Assembly (NCBI RefSeq): GCF_019279795.1
Contig: NC_056737.1
Span: forward strand, 1,191,638,956-1,191,702,955
Length of the DNA: 64,000 bases
Reading direction: 5' to 3'
DNA from: Protopterus annectens
Lineage: Eukaryota; Chordata; Ceratodontiformes; Protopteridae
Shown in pieces: positions 11,700 through 23,075 of this stretch. Position 1 is the stretch's first letter, and every line of letters starts with the position of its first letter. Below the pieces are notes generated by a model that did no database searches, was not told the DNA's origin, and saw only the letters and a list, made by a program, of their open reading frames with translations. The translations under genes and the position numbers were made by a program.

Positions 11700-12305
11700 C
11701 TGCTAAATTACATTAAAGGTATATTACAAGAGTCCATCAACGTTTGAAGAAATGTATAATGAAGCAGGGAACACTGAGTGTGTCCCTTAACTGTTGGCTA
11801 TGATACTGCCACAGAGACTGGAAACACTAAATCCAGAACTCGTAGAATAAGGGCAGCAAGAGTTTGTGAAAGACAGAATGAATGAGGCAAGATGGCAGGC
11901 ACTGCAGAGCTTTAAAGGATGCATAGAAGGTGAGATGTAGGCAAGAGATTTTTTTTTACTAAGCTTTCAATAAAATAAAATGTGGGCTTTTGTTACAAAT
12001 ACCAGAAGAGATAGAAATGATAGAGGATTTCAAAAGACATTCTATATAGGACACCAAAGACTTGGTTGGTGGTGAATGCCAATGTGAAGGAGAAAGCTAA
12101 GAGAGGCACCAGGCAAGAATGCCCTCTCTTGCCAAGTCTGCTTTGGCTGGCCAGTGAAGTGCGACACCAAGAAAGCAGATTATTGCTAAGCAAAATAGCA
12201 GAAAGATGGACATTTTTTAGACCAACTACAGACAACTGCATGCAGATTACAGACTGGCAGTGTTGGCTGGTTACTTCAAATCAAAGGGGGGCTGCAGGAG
12301 ACAGC
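11700..12305 (+). pseudogene. Decayed L1-clade reverse transcriptase
   Basis: Plus-strand frames contain QQEFVKDRMNEAR (compare the L1 motif Q.GF...R) near 11860 and RGTRQECPLLPSLLWLASE near 12100-12155 (compare RGTRQGCPLSP.LF.L..E, the QG motif). Frameshifts and stops lie between them, and no active-site DD follows. A remnant of an L1-type ORF2, non-functional. Confidence 0.7.
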
Positions 12306-12309
12306 TAAA

Positions 12310-13540
12310 TGGGTGGGGCCAATGGGAAGGGGTGTGGTCAACTAGAAAGGGCTGGAGCTATACTCAAAACCACAAAAACTGGGACTTTAATTAAATACGC
12401 TGCCCTGGGTGCCAAACAATCATTATGAGAGTCCAATCAAGACAAAATAAAGTGGAGAAGAAAAAAAAATATTTCAGTGCATTAGCTACACGACAGCTTA
12501 CTTAATATCTAGATGGAAACAAAAAGGTTGTGAGGCATGAAAAATTAAATTACTTTTTAAATACATTACTGGAATGCCAATCAAAATCAGGTATAAAAAA
12601 ACAAGCAGCACTCAACTCAAACCACTTCTCCTTGCACTGAAGTTCTAATTATAATTTATATTTAGCTTTATAAAAGTACCAAGTATCATGCTGAAAGTAG
12701 CAATATCCCCACTTGTAAAAATGTTTCTTATCCAAAAAAGACCTGCTGCCTGACAACAACTATCTAATTGTTTCATGGGGAAAACATGATCAAAGTAAAA
12801 ATGAACAGCAAACAAGAAACAAGCTCAAGATAAATTGCTTAAAGAATTACTGCACAGGTTATGGATCACACATGATAGACTGGCACTCTATTTAGTTTAC
12901 AGGTAAAGCCTGGAAAGATGACTGAAGTCTCCAACAAATGTAATGAGCTTCTGAAAATATTGTAATCCTGTCCTTCATTACAAATACTGTCATATGCATT
13001 TCAGTACTTAAGGCTTATATGGTATCTAGTTATGTAAACATTCTCTACATGGCAACAACAAAAAGGCCTTCAATGTTGATAATTCTTTAACAGTATGCTT
13101 ATTAAGCTTACTTGCATCTTAGTCTCAGACAAGCTTACCTGATGGTCATTAAAACATTGCTACTTAAACACAGAGCAACAGGCACTGCAATGACGTGCAT
13201 TTTCTGAATAAGAAGCATAGATCAACAGTATAAAAATATGACAGAAAACCAGAATATCCTTCAAAATCAAGGACAGATGAAAAGCCACTCTAGTACTTGT
13301 GTCTACCTTGGATGGGGGGATACTCTGCACACTTAACACTGCATAACTGCTCCTTGCCTTTCTTGGACACATCCAGAGTCACTAAGTGGGGGAGTGGGGT
13401 GCAACAAGTATGTCACAATTAAATGTCTCTGGCTGACAGTGATGGCCCTGATACATTTGTCATATCTCTCAGCCTCAGAACAAGAAATCTGCACAAAGCC
13501 ATAAACAGAAGTTGGACAAAGGCCCAAAAATAAGGACAAT
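12310..13540. other. No recognised feature
   Basis: AT-rich, unique-looking sequence. The short frames at 13160-13539 carry no known motif. Possibly host intron or old repeat. Confidence 0.5.
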
Positions 13541-14345
13541 TTTTAAATATTGCTGTTATAAACTTAGGAAGATAATAGAATAGTAGGTCTTGCATTAGTA
13601 TGAATTTTCTGAAGGGTATGAAATCTGAAACTCAAATGTCTGTCATTATTTTCTAACTTCAGTCTTTAATGATTTGCCACTAATTTGCGAGAAAATCACA
13701 AATTTATGAAAAACAGACCAAAAATGTGATGCAAAAATATAAAATACCCACACAATACAGCTGGGAACCTGTCAAAGAAGGGACACTTTTAATATTAGTA
13801 CTGTTAACTTGAGCAGTTGACAAAATAAGAGAATCTGCATGCATTTCTGAAATTAAAAGTAATTTATAACTGATCATTACAATTATTTATTAATTGTAAA
13901 CCATTCACGTTTTCTTCCAAATTTGCCATTTTGTGGAGGGATTATTAGGGGGAGAGCAACATTTTGAGCCAAAATCAGGAACAGTTGAGAGGTTTGGATA
14001 TACCTAATTCTATAAAGTTTGGATATACCTAATTCTATAAAGTTTGGATATACCTAATTCTATAAAGTGATTTATTTGAGTGTACCTCTTATCCTCTTAG
14101 CACAGGAAATTTGGACAAGGTCAAATATATTGGGGGACATACGAACAGTACTAAAAGTTGGTCTTGTATAAACATAGTCAGTTGACAGAACAACAGGTCT
14201 TGCTTTAGCATGCATTTTTCTGAAGAGTATGAAGTCTGAAACTCAATGTCTGTCATTATTTAGTGACTTCATTCCTAAATGATTTGCCAGAAAACCACAA
14301 ATTTTATGAGGAACAAACCAAAAATAAGAAGCAAAAATCTATTCA
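13541..14345. repeat. Diverged direct duplication with a 25-bp x3 repeat
   Basis: Two related blocks, about 13585-13750 and 14198-14340, share TAGGTCTTGC, CTGAAACTCAA, TGTCTGTCATTATTT, AATGATTTGCCA and CACAAATTT in the same order. Between them, 13992-14066 is three exact copies of a 25-bp unit beginning GTTTGGATATACCTAA. This is an old tandem duplication with a young local expansion. Confidence 0.75.
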
Positions 14346-14539
14346 TTCTGTAAAAATCTGGACAGTTAAGAGGTATAGTTCAGCCGGGGCTGTCTGAGTT
14401 TGCTGCCCTTCCCCCCTCACAAAATCATGGTCGAATGGAGCCTCCCCCCTGCAGCTATTCCAATGAACCATGACTTGGCTATTTCGCCACATTTACACTT
14501 GCAAAGGTGAAAAACTAGCAAATACAAAAAGGAGGAAGC

Positions 14540-15585
14540 AGCAAGGACACAAAAACACTGTTTAATCCAAACGCTGTAAGCACTTTCGTCAGTAGTAATA
14601 CACCATCTTCTTCAGACAAACTTCATATTTCCACATACAACACCTTAAATAATGCTAGATTGTATTATTAATTAATTAAATACATAATTAACAATCAAAG
14701 GTAAATCATCATAGATATGCAATAAAAATAACTGCTTTAAATAAAAAACTAAAAATAGAATTAGAAGTAATAGTACTTCTAAACTTCTCAAACAAGAAAT
14801 GGATAATTGATTAGATAGAACATAAACCAATTTGCATCATAAACATAAGACTTTATAAACCAAATTTTTACATGTATATAAATAAATATAAAAATGTATT
14901 TACCTAATAAATCTATTAAGTCCATTAAAAACCAAATCCAAATTCATGCTAGACAAATAACCAAAACCAATCAGATTCTAATTATTAAAAAAGTATTATT
15001 ATAAAAATACAACTAAAAAGAATGTATAAATAAAACTATATGTATAAATACTTCATATACAAGTTAATATTCCCAAGGACCACAACAAGGGGTAACAATA
15101 TAACTTCTCGAATATTGCTATCTACCAAGAGCTTTAAGTTTAAGAAGACATTTGATAGATATACAATCATTGAGGCCTGGTGGAATGTGTGCTGACATGC
15201 GGACTTGCCATTTTAATTCTCACTCCTCTAGTTTCAGCTCCCAAGGTCCACCTCTAATGTTACGTTCAACTTGTTGTAAAACAACAAATTCGAACTTATG
15301 ATTGGGATGATCTATAATATGCCTCACTAAAGCATTAGTAGTAGTGTTCTTACTAATGCTATAAAGATGTTTGTATATTCTTTGCTTAATTTTTCTCTAG
15401 GTTTTCCCAATATAGTAGGCTTCACAACATTCACATAGTGCTCCATAAATGACCCCCTGAGACTCACAATTAAACTTTCCTTCTATGTGGTATATTTTGC
15501 CCCTAATTCTAAGATGGTCACTAATGCTGTCAAGGAGACAACCTGATTGGAAGGCTGGGGAAAGGTTGTTCATTAAATCCAATCT
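14540..15585 (-). pseudogene. Penelope-like element, 3' part with GIY-YIG domain
   Basis: On the minus strand the reading starts near 15585 with zinc-linker and endonuclease text: NLSPAFQSGCLL, YHIEGKFNCESQGVIYGALC, then CEAYYIGKT. NCES...VIY.. and YIGKT are the hallmark start of the GIY-YIG nuclease of Penelope-like retroelements. Beyond an in-frame stop the homology continues (RKIKQRIYKHL, VRHIIDHPNHKFEF, GGPWELKLEE). The 3' end near 14545-14620 has the terminal motif CTGAAGAAG ... CGAAAGTGCTTAC, as in other Penelope-like termini here. The RT is absent: the copy is joined at about 15585 to an unrelated LINE, so it is truncated or inserted there. Confidence 0.82.
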
Positions 15586-17430
15586 AGTATTGATTCCTTT
15601 TTGGTCACTTTGTCTGTTCTTCTTGTGGTTTGTGTTACCTGTAAATAGCCATGAAGGTTGATGAAGTTAGTGGGATTATCAGACTTGTAAGAATACCAGT
15701 CAGTGTTGAAGTTGTCCATTAAAATGGTTTCCTGTGAGAAATATAAAGATATCCAGTGAAGTAGTTCCTTGATTGTGTTAGGGTTGTTACTGGGAGGAAT
15801 ATAAGTGGCAATAATTATTAGATATTTATTGCTGTTGAGTTTGAGTTTGGTAAATAATATTTCAACATTACTAAATTTAGGAGTGTTTGGTTCAGTAAGT
15901 TCTAGATTTAAGTTATGTTTATACATTATGGCTATTCGTCCTCTGCACTTATTTATTCTGTCATAGCGATGTATGTTATATCCTGGAAGGAGGATTTCAT
16001 TATTCTTAATTTCAGATTTTAGCCAGGTTTCGGTAAGTACAGTGATGTCGGGGAGTACTGGGATGGGCAGGCATGTAAATCATCAAGCTTATTAACTATA
16101 CTCTGTAGACTCATGTTGAGTAGCAGGAGAGTGGTGCCTTTTGGGGAGGCAGGAATTCCCAAATGAGAGAGTGAGATAGAGGGGATGGGTTGTTGTGGAG
16201 CATGGGTATATATCAGATTATCGAACTTTTAAAAGTTGGAACACCATATGTTCGACACCATATGTTCAAAGTCTTAAAAGTTCGAAAATCGACTTAAAAA
16301 AAAACAAAACAGAAAAAAAATACCTGAAACATGCACCACCCATGTGAAGGGCTGCCTCCCACATCCACCGCTCTTTAAATATCCCAACTCCAAGATTGCA
16401 CTACAGTCCAGACAATGGAAAACATCCATTTCTGCACTGTACGGAGATCCCTGTCAAAACGTTCGAACATTTAAATGTTTGATCATATGGTGTCGACCAT
16501 ATGACATTCGAGCATTTAAATGTTCAACAACATAATATAGACCCATTGAGCATCTCTGGGGGTGTTGTTGAGCATGTCTGGGTCCAGGATTAGGGTGTAT
16601 ATCTGATCCCCACTCAGTTTTATTTGTGAGGTGAAGTAGAACAGAGCTTTAGAGAGCTTACTTAGGAATTTATTATACCTGAGTTGTCCTTGAGAATTTG
16701 AATGGTGATAGATGCATTTGTATGGGAAGTAGCCGATATAAGTTACGTTATAGAGGTTGCGGGCAATTTTATAGTTAGTGTATGAAGTTTGGTGTGGTAG
16801 AGGATTTGTTAAGGTGTGGTAGGAGAAATTGTTATGTAGCTGATACTGATAGGATGTCAGGTGGTTGACATGTATAAGGAGCGTGACACTAATGGAGTGC
16901 AATACAGTTTTTAGTTGGATAGGAAAAGGTAGACATTGTGTAGGAAGAGAATGCCATGATGTGGGATGGGGAATTAGAGGTGAGAAGGTTATATAGCAAA
17001 GATGGGTGTGTACGTTAGAGTGACAAAAGTAGAGGGGATTGGCTATATTGTGTTTTTGCTAGGGAAGGAAGTTATAGAAGTAAGCAGATGTGGACTTTAT
17101 ATTAGATGTGTATGAGTAGTTTGAGGTAGCTAAAGTACCAAATGGAATGGTAGAGGTGCTGGTGAGTAAGGTTAGAAAGGGGCTATGGTGGGGGAGATAA
17201 TGATTTGTCAGTATTTTGCTAAGTAAGTATTGTGTGGTACTGAGATTGGTAAGATGTACTTGGTTATAGGATGAAAGAAGGGTGGAAGAAGGAAGTTGTA
17301 CTTGTTAGGAAGATATTGTGAGAGTGAGATGTGAGAGTGATATATGTGATATGTGTGGGGTGGGTATGATTTGCACATAAGGCTTGTGAGGGGTGGGTAT
17401 GGAAATAGGTGAGTTGTTTGGTTAAAACTA
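15586..17430 (-). pseudogene. L2/CR1-group LINE, endonuclease part
   Basis: Minus-strand text matches the endonuclease of the LINE at 38878-42071: LLNMSLQSIVNKLDDL near 16120, YLIIIATYIPPSNN near 15815-15775, TILMDNFNTDWYS near 15725, and TRRTDKVTKKESILDWI near 15620. The catalytic region is decayed by stops and frameshifts. Upstream, past a short foldback element at 16204-16544, a 128-codon frame (16902-16516) may be the N-terminal part of ORF2 or its leader. Further right (16903-17430) I see only possible 5' LINE sequence. Confidence 0.68.
16204..16544. mobile_element. Hairpin-arm MITE, copy 1
   Basis: It starts GGGTATATAT and ends ATATAGACCC. Flanks GTGGAGCAT and ATTGAGCAT match at 7 of 9 positions as a target duplication. 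The left arm is a hairpin with stem CGAACTTTTAAAAGTT around CCATATGTTCGACACCATATG. The right arm has the same layout, but its stem core is CATTTAAATG instead of CTTTTAAAAG. The core, on the minus strand, has CTTGGAGTTGGGATATTTA. It has no coding capacity and sits inside LINE sequence. Confidence 0.82.
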
Positions 17431-19984
17431 AGTGGGGGAGTGGCTAGCTGGATATATGTTTAGGTGCACTGGGGGTGGGTGAAATTTGGGGGTAGAGTAG
17501 GGGGGAGCAGAGTGAGCCCAAGCAGAGCGAGGGCAAATGGAGTGGGCAGAACCTGATAACCAATGTACAAGACAATGAGAAAGGTATTGAAAAAAAACAA
17601 TCAGGTTAGTGCAGTACAACTAATATCACCACAAGACTATAGTCTTTTTTAATCAAGGAGCTATTTTAGGAAATAAACTATATTAATCATGTTTCTAACT
17701 ACACTGTAGTCTGGAGTCCATATTAACCAAGGGGATATTTCAGAAAAAGCTATGCTAACAGAATCAGTTAGTGTAAAGGGACACTTTTGAGTGCTATAAC
17801 AGGTGCAAGTAGACCTAGTTTCCTTAAGGACAATAACCAATTATAGAAGAAAGAATTGTATTACAAGCAGGGGAGGGGGGTCATATCATTAGAAACCAGC
17901 TCTTGTGCATGCAGCTTCTATGTTGACCAAGCTTTACAACTGAAAAAGCTTACTAAATGAAACGCATTGGGAGGGGAACATACATTGTTATTCTTGAAAG
18001 CTTTCCAGGCTGAGGGCATGTTGCAGCAGGCCGGAAGTGAGTGAAAGCAATGGTCAATCATCTATCCAGGTGAGGGAGACCACACACAGAATTGTACTAG
18101 AAAGTTACATAATGACTGTAAGAGAAGAGGAGTATCGAGAGATAAGGAGGAAGAGTAAACATAACGAAAGGAGAGTCGCCTTAAAGAGCTAAAGGAAAAC
18201 TGCAGTACAATCATACAAATACAAACAATGCATCTCACAGATCTCTTTAGTAACAAAATAAAGCACTAAACTGTAAGATACTGAGCTATGAGGCTGAGCG
18301 CAGCAGTAATGAGGAGGAGGCTGTCCCTTTAAACCAGTTTAAACCAGCTATACTGGTGTTATAACCTGTACATGACCCTAGTTATTCTACAGCAAAGAAA
18401 ACAAACTGCGGTGTTACTCTATGCATTGAGGTCATAAACCATCCACAGTGCAAGGACTGGAACACATCTATGTTAAAGGACGAACATGCAAGTATTACAA
18501 ACACAGAGGATTTCTGACCTTGTATTAACTGATTCATGGATATTCAAACATTTACATTTGTAGCATACTTGGCAGGTATGGGTAAACCTCTCGCATGTAT
18601 AAAAGTTAGTTGAAGGTACAAACTTTAAAATGAAAAGTAAATGGAAAGAGTGGAAAGGCTACAGGAAAACTATTTTATTAGAAGTATGGAGGTGCAGTCT
18701 GACAAATTATCAGGGAAAACACTCAGTGCAACAAAATGGGTGATCTAGTAAGCACACAGGTAGCTACAGATCTAATGAAAGCATAATGTCAGCACTTTTA
18801 AGTGAAACTAAACTCATGGCCCAGCAAAAGATATTGGTGTTATCTGCAAAGGTAACACATTTAAAAGGAGACCACATGATCACACAAGCCAATTAAAGTT
18901 AAAACTGTTTGAAACCATTAGTAATTCAATTGAGAAACCACAGCAGTTGCCCCTTCTCTTACCAGGGGAAGCAGCTAGACCAGGTTCAGATGCAAAATTA
19001 TTACAGCATAAAACAGGATATTTTAATCAGCACTAGCACACTCTAATGTATAAATTAATTAAAAAGGTGACTTTCCAGATGTTGCGGGTCTGGTTTCCAA
19101 GGAAAATCCAATAATATAGTTGAAGGCAAGTTGATCATGTCATAGTCCTGCCAGATGTTATCACACACTAACACCCATTCCACACCACATATAGTGACTT
19201 TCACCAGTACCACCACCAAGAGTCAATAGAGGGATATGGTCAAGCCCTACAAGGCTACAAGAGCAGTCCACTTACCATGGTTATGTACTTGTCATAGGTG
19301 ACCCCATGGTTCAGTACACTGATGCACCTCTCACAAGGTTGACCAAAGACCAGGTGACACTCACCTACCTCTCAGGGGACTAAAACCCATCATATCACCA
19401 GGGCACTCATGTCCATCCCCCACCTGTATGGATATCTCATTGTCATTTTTATGTTTCAAGTGACTGACTTGTGATTCATTCTGTCAAACTATATGAAAAG
19501 TGACACAGTGAAGTCTGACACAAAAGTCTCAATGCCATCCAAAACTTCAACTTTCTCCATTCATGCATCTCGTTCTGCTCCATTCTCCTTTCTACTCACA
19601 GCGATTCCATTTTTCTGTGCTGCAGCACCTCTCCTTCTCCACCTCCATTCTCATCTCATGACTATCCTATGACCTGTCACAATGTCAAAAAGAGTAAAGG
19701 AAGATCTCCAATGCCCTGGCCAAATTCCCTAGAAGTCTAAATACCACCTCATGTCTTCCCTGAAAAAGAGGTCACTAGCCCAGTGGGACTAATTTAGTCA
19801 ACAAAAGAATAAAAAAAGTGTTTATCAACACTAGGCATGCAATGGCAAACTGCAGAAAAAAATAGTTCTTGAGCAAACATGTAACAGCCAGGTTCCCAAT
19901 GCACTGTCCCAAGCCTTAAGCTACAATACTGTTAAAATACAAATGCTAAGTAAATTATTTTTAGTTTACAAATGCTGTGACATG
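17431..19984. other. Probable host intron; traces of old SINE
   Basis: No gene signature is found. Near 19680-19730, AAAAGAGTAAAGGAAG ... CCCTGGCCAAATTCCC resembles the 3' body of a common fish/amphibian SINE, and a similar block lies at 47260-47350. As the region precedes a coding exon, it is best taken as intron. Confidence 0.45.
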
Positions 19985-20440
19985 TCTTCTTTAGTAGTGG
20001 TCCTTCAATTATTATGAGTGTTTGTTTACTGTGAGCTGGATGGTTACACATTAGTGAGTACTATATCCTTCCAATGGATGAGAGGGATTACTTGGGGCCT
20101 TGTTAACCAGTGCCCCTATGAGAACTGACAATGTTTGTACAATGTAAGTGTGGCTGTTACACACTAGAGAACACAGTGTGTGTCCTTCCAAATTATGAAA
20201 GAGTCTGCTTGGGTCTTGTTTAACAGTGGTTATAGGAGCATTAAGTGGGATTGTGTACTATATGTGGGGTAGTTACACACTAGTGATCACTCTGTCCTTC
20301 CCGTGGATGTGTGAGAATGTTTAGAAGCCAGTTATACAGTGGTCCTACATGCAGTAAGAATGTGTTTAATGGTGAGGTGGTTATACACTAGTGAGAACCA
20401 TGTCCTTCCAGTGTATAAACAGGACTGCCTGGGACGGGAC
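19985..20440. repeat. Diverged ~112-bp tandem repeat
   Basis: Four copies of a unit of about 112 bp. GTTACACACTAGTGA or close variants occur near 20042, 20154, 20272 and 20382. Each is followed by TGTCCTTCC(A)GTGGATG and by GTTAACAGTGGTCCTA in variable form. It lies 300 bp upstream of the exon acceptor. Confidence 0.7.
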
Positions 20441-20737
20441 TGCACAACATGCTGATGCTGGCCAAGGAAAATGAAATAAAATTGTAACAAATAATATTAC
20501 TACACTTTTATACAATGTGGGCATATTAAACTTCTCCACATTGTTACTAAAATTATTATTTCATCATGGGTCCATAGTAAAGAAGATTTCACATTTTTAC
20601 CCAGAATCCTCTAATAAATGTTTATATTACAATGTATTTAAAGAGTTACTGTCTCAGTAATGCATAGTCTCATGAGGTGCAGCTAAACCATATCAGTTAT
20701 TCAGACCTTTGGACACTTTTTTATTTTTCTTTTGCAG

Positions 20738-20859
20738 ATTTGTTGGCAACTTTGTTGACTTCTTCTATAAAACTGATAATGATGTTAAGAAAGACAGCAA
20801 TCTTCAGGACTGGGTCAAAGAAATATTTCAGCATGGTTTCTTAGAGAGGAAGGCTTCAG
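20738..20859 (+). CDS. Lipoxygenase-family exon (host gene)
   Basis: A 122-bp internal exon. It follows a pyrimidine tract and CAG (acceptor AG at 20736-20737) and is followed by GTAACC (donor at 20860). The exon begins with the last base of a split codon and ends with the first base of another. It encodes about 40 residues: FVGNFVDFFYKTDND, then DSNLQDWVKEIFQHG, then FLERKASG. This pattern (Y..D..V..D.ELQ.W..EI...G..GR..SG) is that of animal lipoxygenases, just before the segment with iron-binding histidines. Lipoxygenases add O2 to polyunsaturated fatty acids with a non-haem iron. The ending KASG is nearer to 5-LOX or epidermal-type enzymes than to the 12/15 type, but the isoform cannot be fixed. 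No neighbouring exon was found in the window. Confidence 0.8.
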
Positions 20860-21945
20860 GTAACCATTTATACAAATACTTCATGACTTGCAGCGTACAT
20901 GTTACCAAGTGTTCAGAAGATGCAGATGCAACTTATATGCTGTTATGTTAAAGTAACATTTCTTGAGCAGGATTCTGTTCATCAAGTCCCTCTGACAGAT
21001 GCCTTTGTGGCTATTACTAAGTGCCATCTTACTATAGCTATGATAAAGTACTGTTTCTGTAACCCTACACAATATTTTTTATATCTATAAGATTGCAAGA
21101 AATGTTCACACCAGCTAGAAACACTATAAATTTACAATATAGTATTATAGTAACTTTTGACAGTAATGGGTTTCCCCAATAAAAATATAATGCTATTTTC
21201 ATTTGATTAAATCTCATAAAAGCTCTAGACTGAAGTACTAGTGATATTGTTGGATACTTCAAAAATTGTGATATATACATATTAGTTCTTAAAGTTTAAA
21301 ATAAAATAAAACATTTCATGGCTTTACTGGAAAAGCTTACTCAGACTCTGCCACAACTTGCTGTGAGGGAAAGGTTAGTTTGTTTTTGCTTTCTTGTATT
21401 TTTGTATTACTTCATTGCCTTCTTTTATTTTATATATTATGGTTTATTTTCTTTGCACTGTGTTTTACTTGTATTCTGTTTTTAACTGCATATTTAAACT
21501 AGGAAAAAGACCACAGCCATTCCTCTTGTGAGTCGCACAAACTATTTTTCCCAACCTCCCACCATGGTGTTGTTGTATTTTTAAACTCAACTGTCTTTCT
21601 AGTTGCCTGCCCTTTATGTTAATTTGAGCACATATCTCCTTCCCTCTCCTCTTTCATTGGCTATTGTGAGTAAGCACAAAATTGTCAACTTGTGAAATCA
21701 CTCCCCTCCAACTATTCAAATTTATTGGCCATACTCCATAGACCCAGAATACAAATTTCCCATCCCCTTCCAATCTGTATTACTCTTTTAAAATTAGTGG
21801 CACTCCACATAGTTAGCTAAAGCTTAAATTTCCCCCTCTTTCTTCTCTAACTACTTAGTGCACAATACAGCTTGTAAGATATTAAACCATTTTTTCCATC
21901 TTACCTTCAAAGACTGCAACATCTAATCTGAGACCACCAATTATT
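20860..21945. other. Intron downstream of the lipoxygenase-like exon
   Basis: It starts with the donor GTAACC. AT-rich, with no exon signature recognised. Short frames that run past the donor are intron read-through. Confidence 0.6.
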
Positions 21946-22328
21946 GGGTTACTATTAACTGATCAAATGTTTAGGTTAGTGAATACCTAAATGTTGAACT
22001 GGTAATAGCAAAAACAAAAAAAAATGGCTGATTTAATGCAGGGAAAGAATTCCCTTGGCCATTATGCAGATTTTGCCCCTTTCCCCATTGTAGAGAAATC
22101 TCAGAGTTGGTATATTTAGTTAGGGGAGTGTGGGAGGCATAGCACCCCCCCACATCATGGGGTGTGAGGGGCAAAGCCCGCACTTTATTTTGGTTTAAAT
22201 TTTTTTTTGTGGCCGAGGGAATTCATTCCATGTGTTAAATCGACCATTTGCTGTTTTATTCTTCAATATTACCAGATCAACATTTAGGTATTCGCTAACC
22301 TAAATATTTGATTGGGTAATATAGACCC
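21946..22328. mobile_element. Hairpin-arm MITE, copy 2
   Basis: It starts GGGTTACTATTA and ends TAATATAGACCC. Target duplications are CAATTATT (21938-21945) and CAACTATT (22329-22336). Both arms carry the short hairpin AATGTTTAGGT ... ACCTAAATGTT. The core has TCTCAGAGTTGGTATATTTA followed by a G-rich stretch and GGCATAGCACCCCCCC. It has no coding capacity. Confidence 0.88.
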
Positions 22329-22500
22329 CAACTATTTTAGAGCCTGCATTCTTCCTCTAAGTAGTTATCTTCAGAATATTGCTTCTGTTTTGCTCCTAGT
22401 GAGAGAACGAGCATAGTGACATTATTTTCTGCAGACTGCTGATCACCGGGTAGTCTAATAATTGATTCAGAGGTACCAGTTTAGAATCTGTGCTTATATA

Positions 22501-23040
22501 GTTCATAGGTTCATAGGTAGGTACTAGGCTATTGGCCCTAGGGCCTATATAAGCCTAGCAAAATGGTACCCTGGCTTTTGCCACTCAAGAAAATTATTTT
22601 CCTGTGCCCCTGTCAAGCAGAGCCACAGAAGTGATCCCCGGGGTGAATTTCCTATCTCCCATCCAGTCATCAAGATTTTTTCTTGAAGAGTGCTAATGAG
22701 GAGCTTTGTTTGATATAGATAGGTAGTTTGATCCAGAGTATGGGAAGTCTCTGGGACAGGAATCTATCCCTCCAACATGTTTTGTTTATTGTGGTGACAA
22801 GGTTTAGGTCGCTAGAGCGTGTAGCTCAGAGGGAGTGGGATTTCTTTAAGTGGAGCATGTCCAACAGCTCTGGGTTTGACACAGCTTTGTATATTAGGCA
22901 GAGATTGCCTCTGAGTAGGCAATATGTGACGGAGTAAAGCTGGAGTTTTTTGAGACAGTCTGCATAGGGCATCTGTTTGAGGCTGGTAATCCTCTTTGTG
23001 AGGTATTTCTGTGGCCTTTCCAGTTGTTGTGGATGTCTCT
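22501..23040 (-). pseudogene. LINE RT C-terminal fragment A (CCTATGAA tail)
   Basis: The 3' tail is at the left: GTTCATAGGTTCATAGG at 22501, the complement of the CCTATGAA tail. The coding part corresponds to the last 110 or so residues of the LINE protein, with text near 22810-22900 matching the DLLHL...NPEL portion and near 23000 matching LERPQKYL. It is 5' truncated near 23040, about 35 bp from the tail of the next copy. Shifted frames make it non-functional. Confidence 0.82.
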
Positions 23041-23075
23041 GGCCTCATCTACTTCATCATCCATGGATTCTGGAT

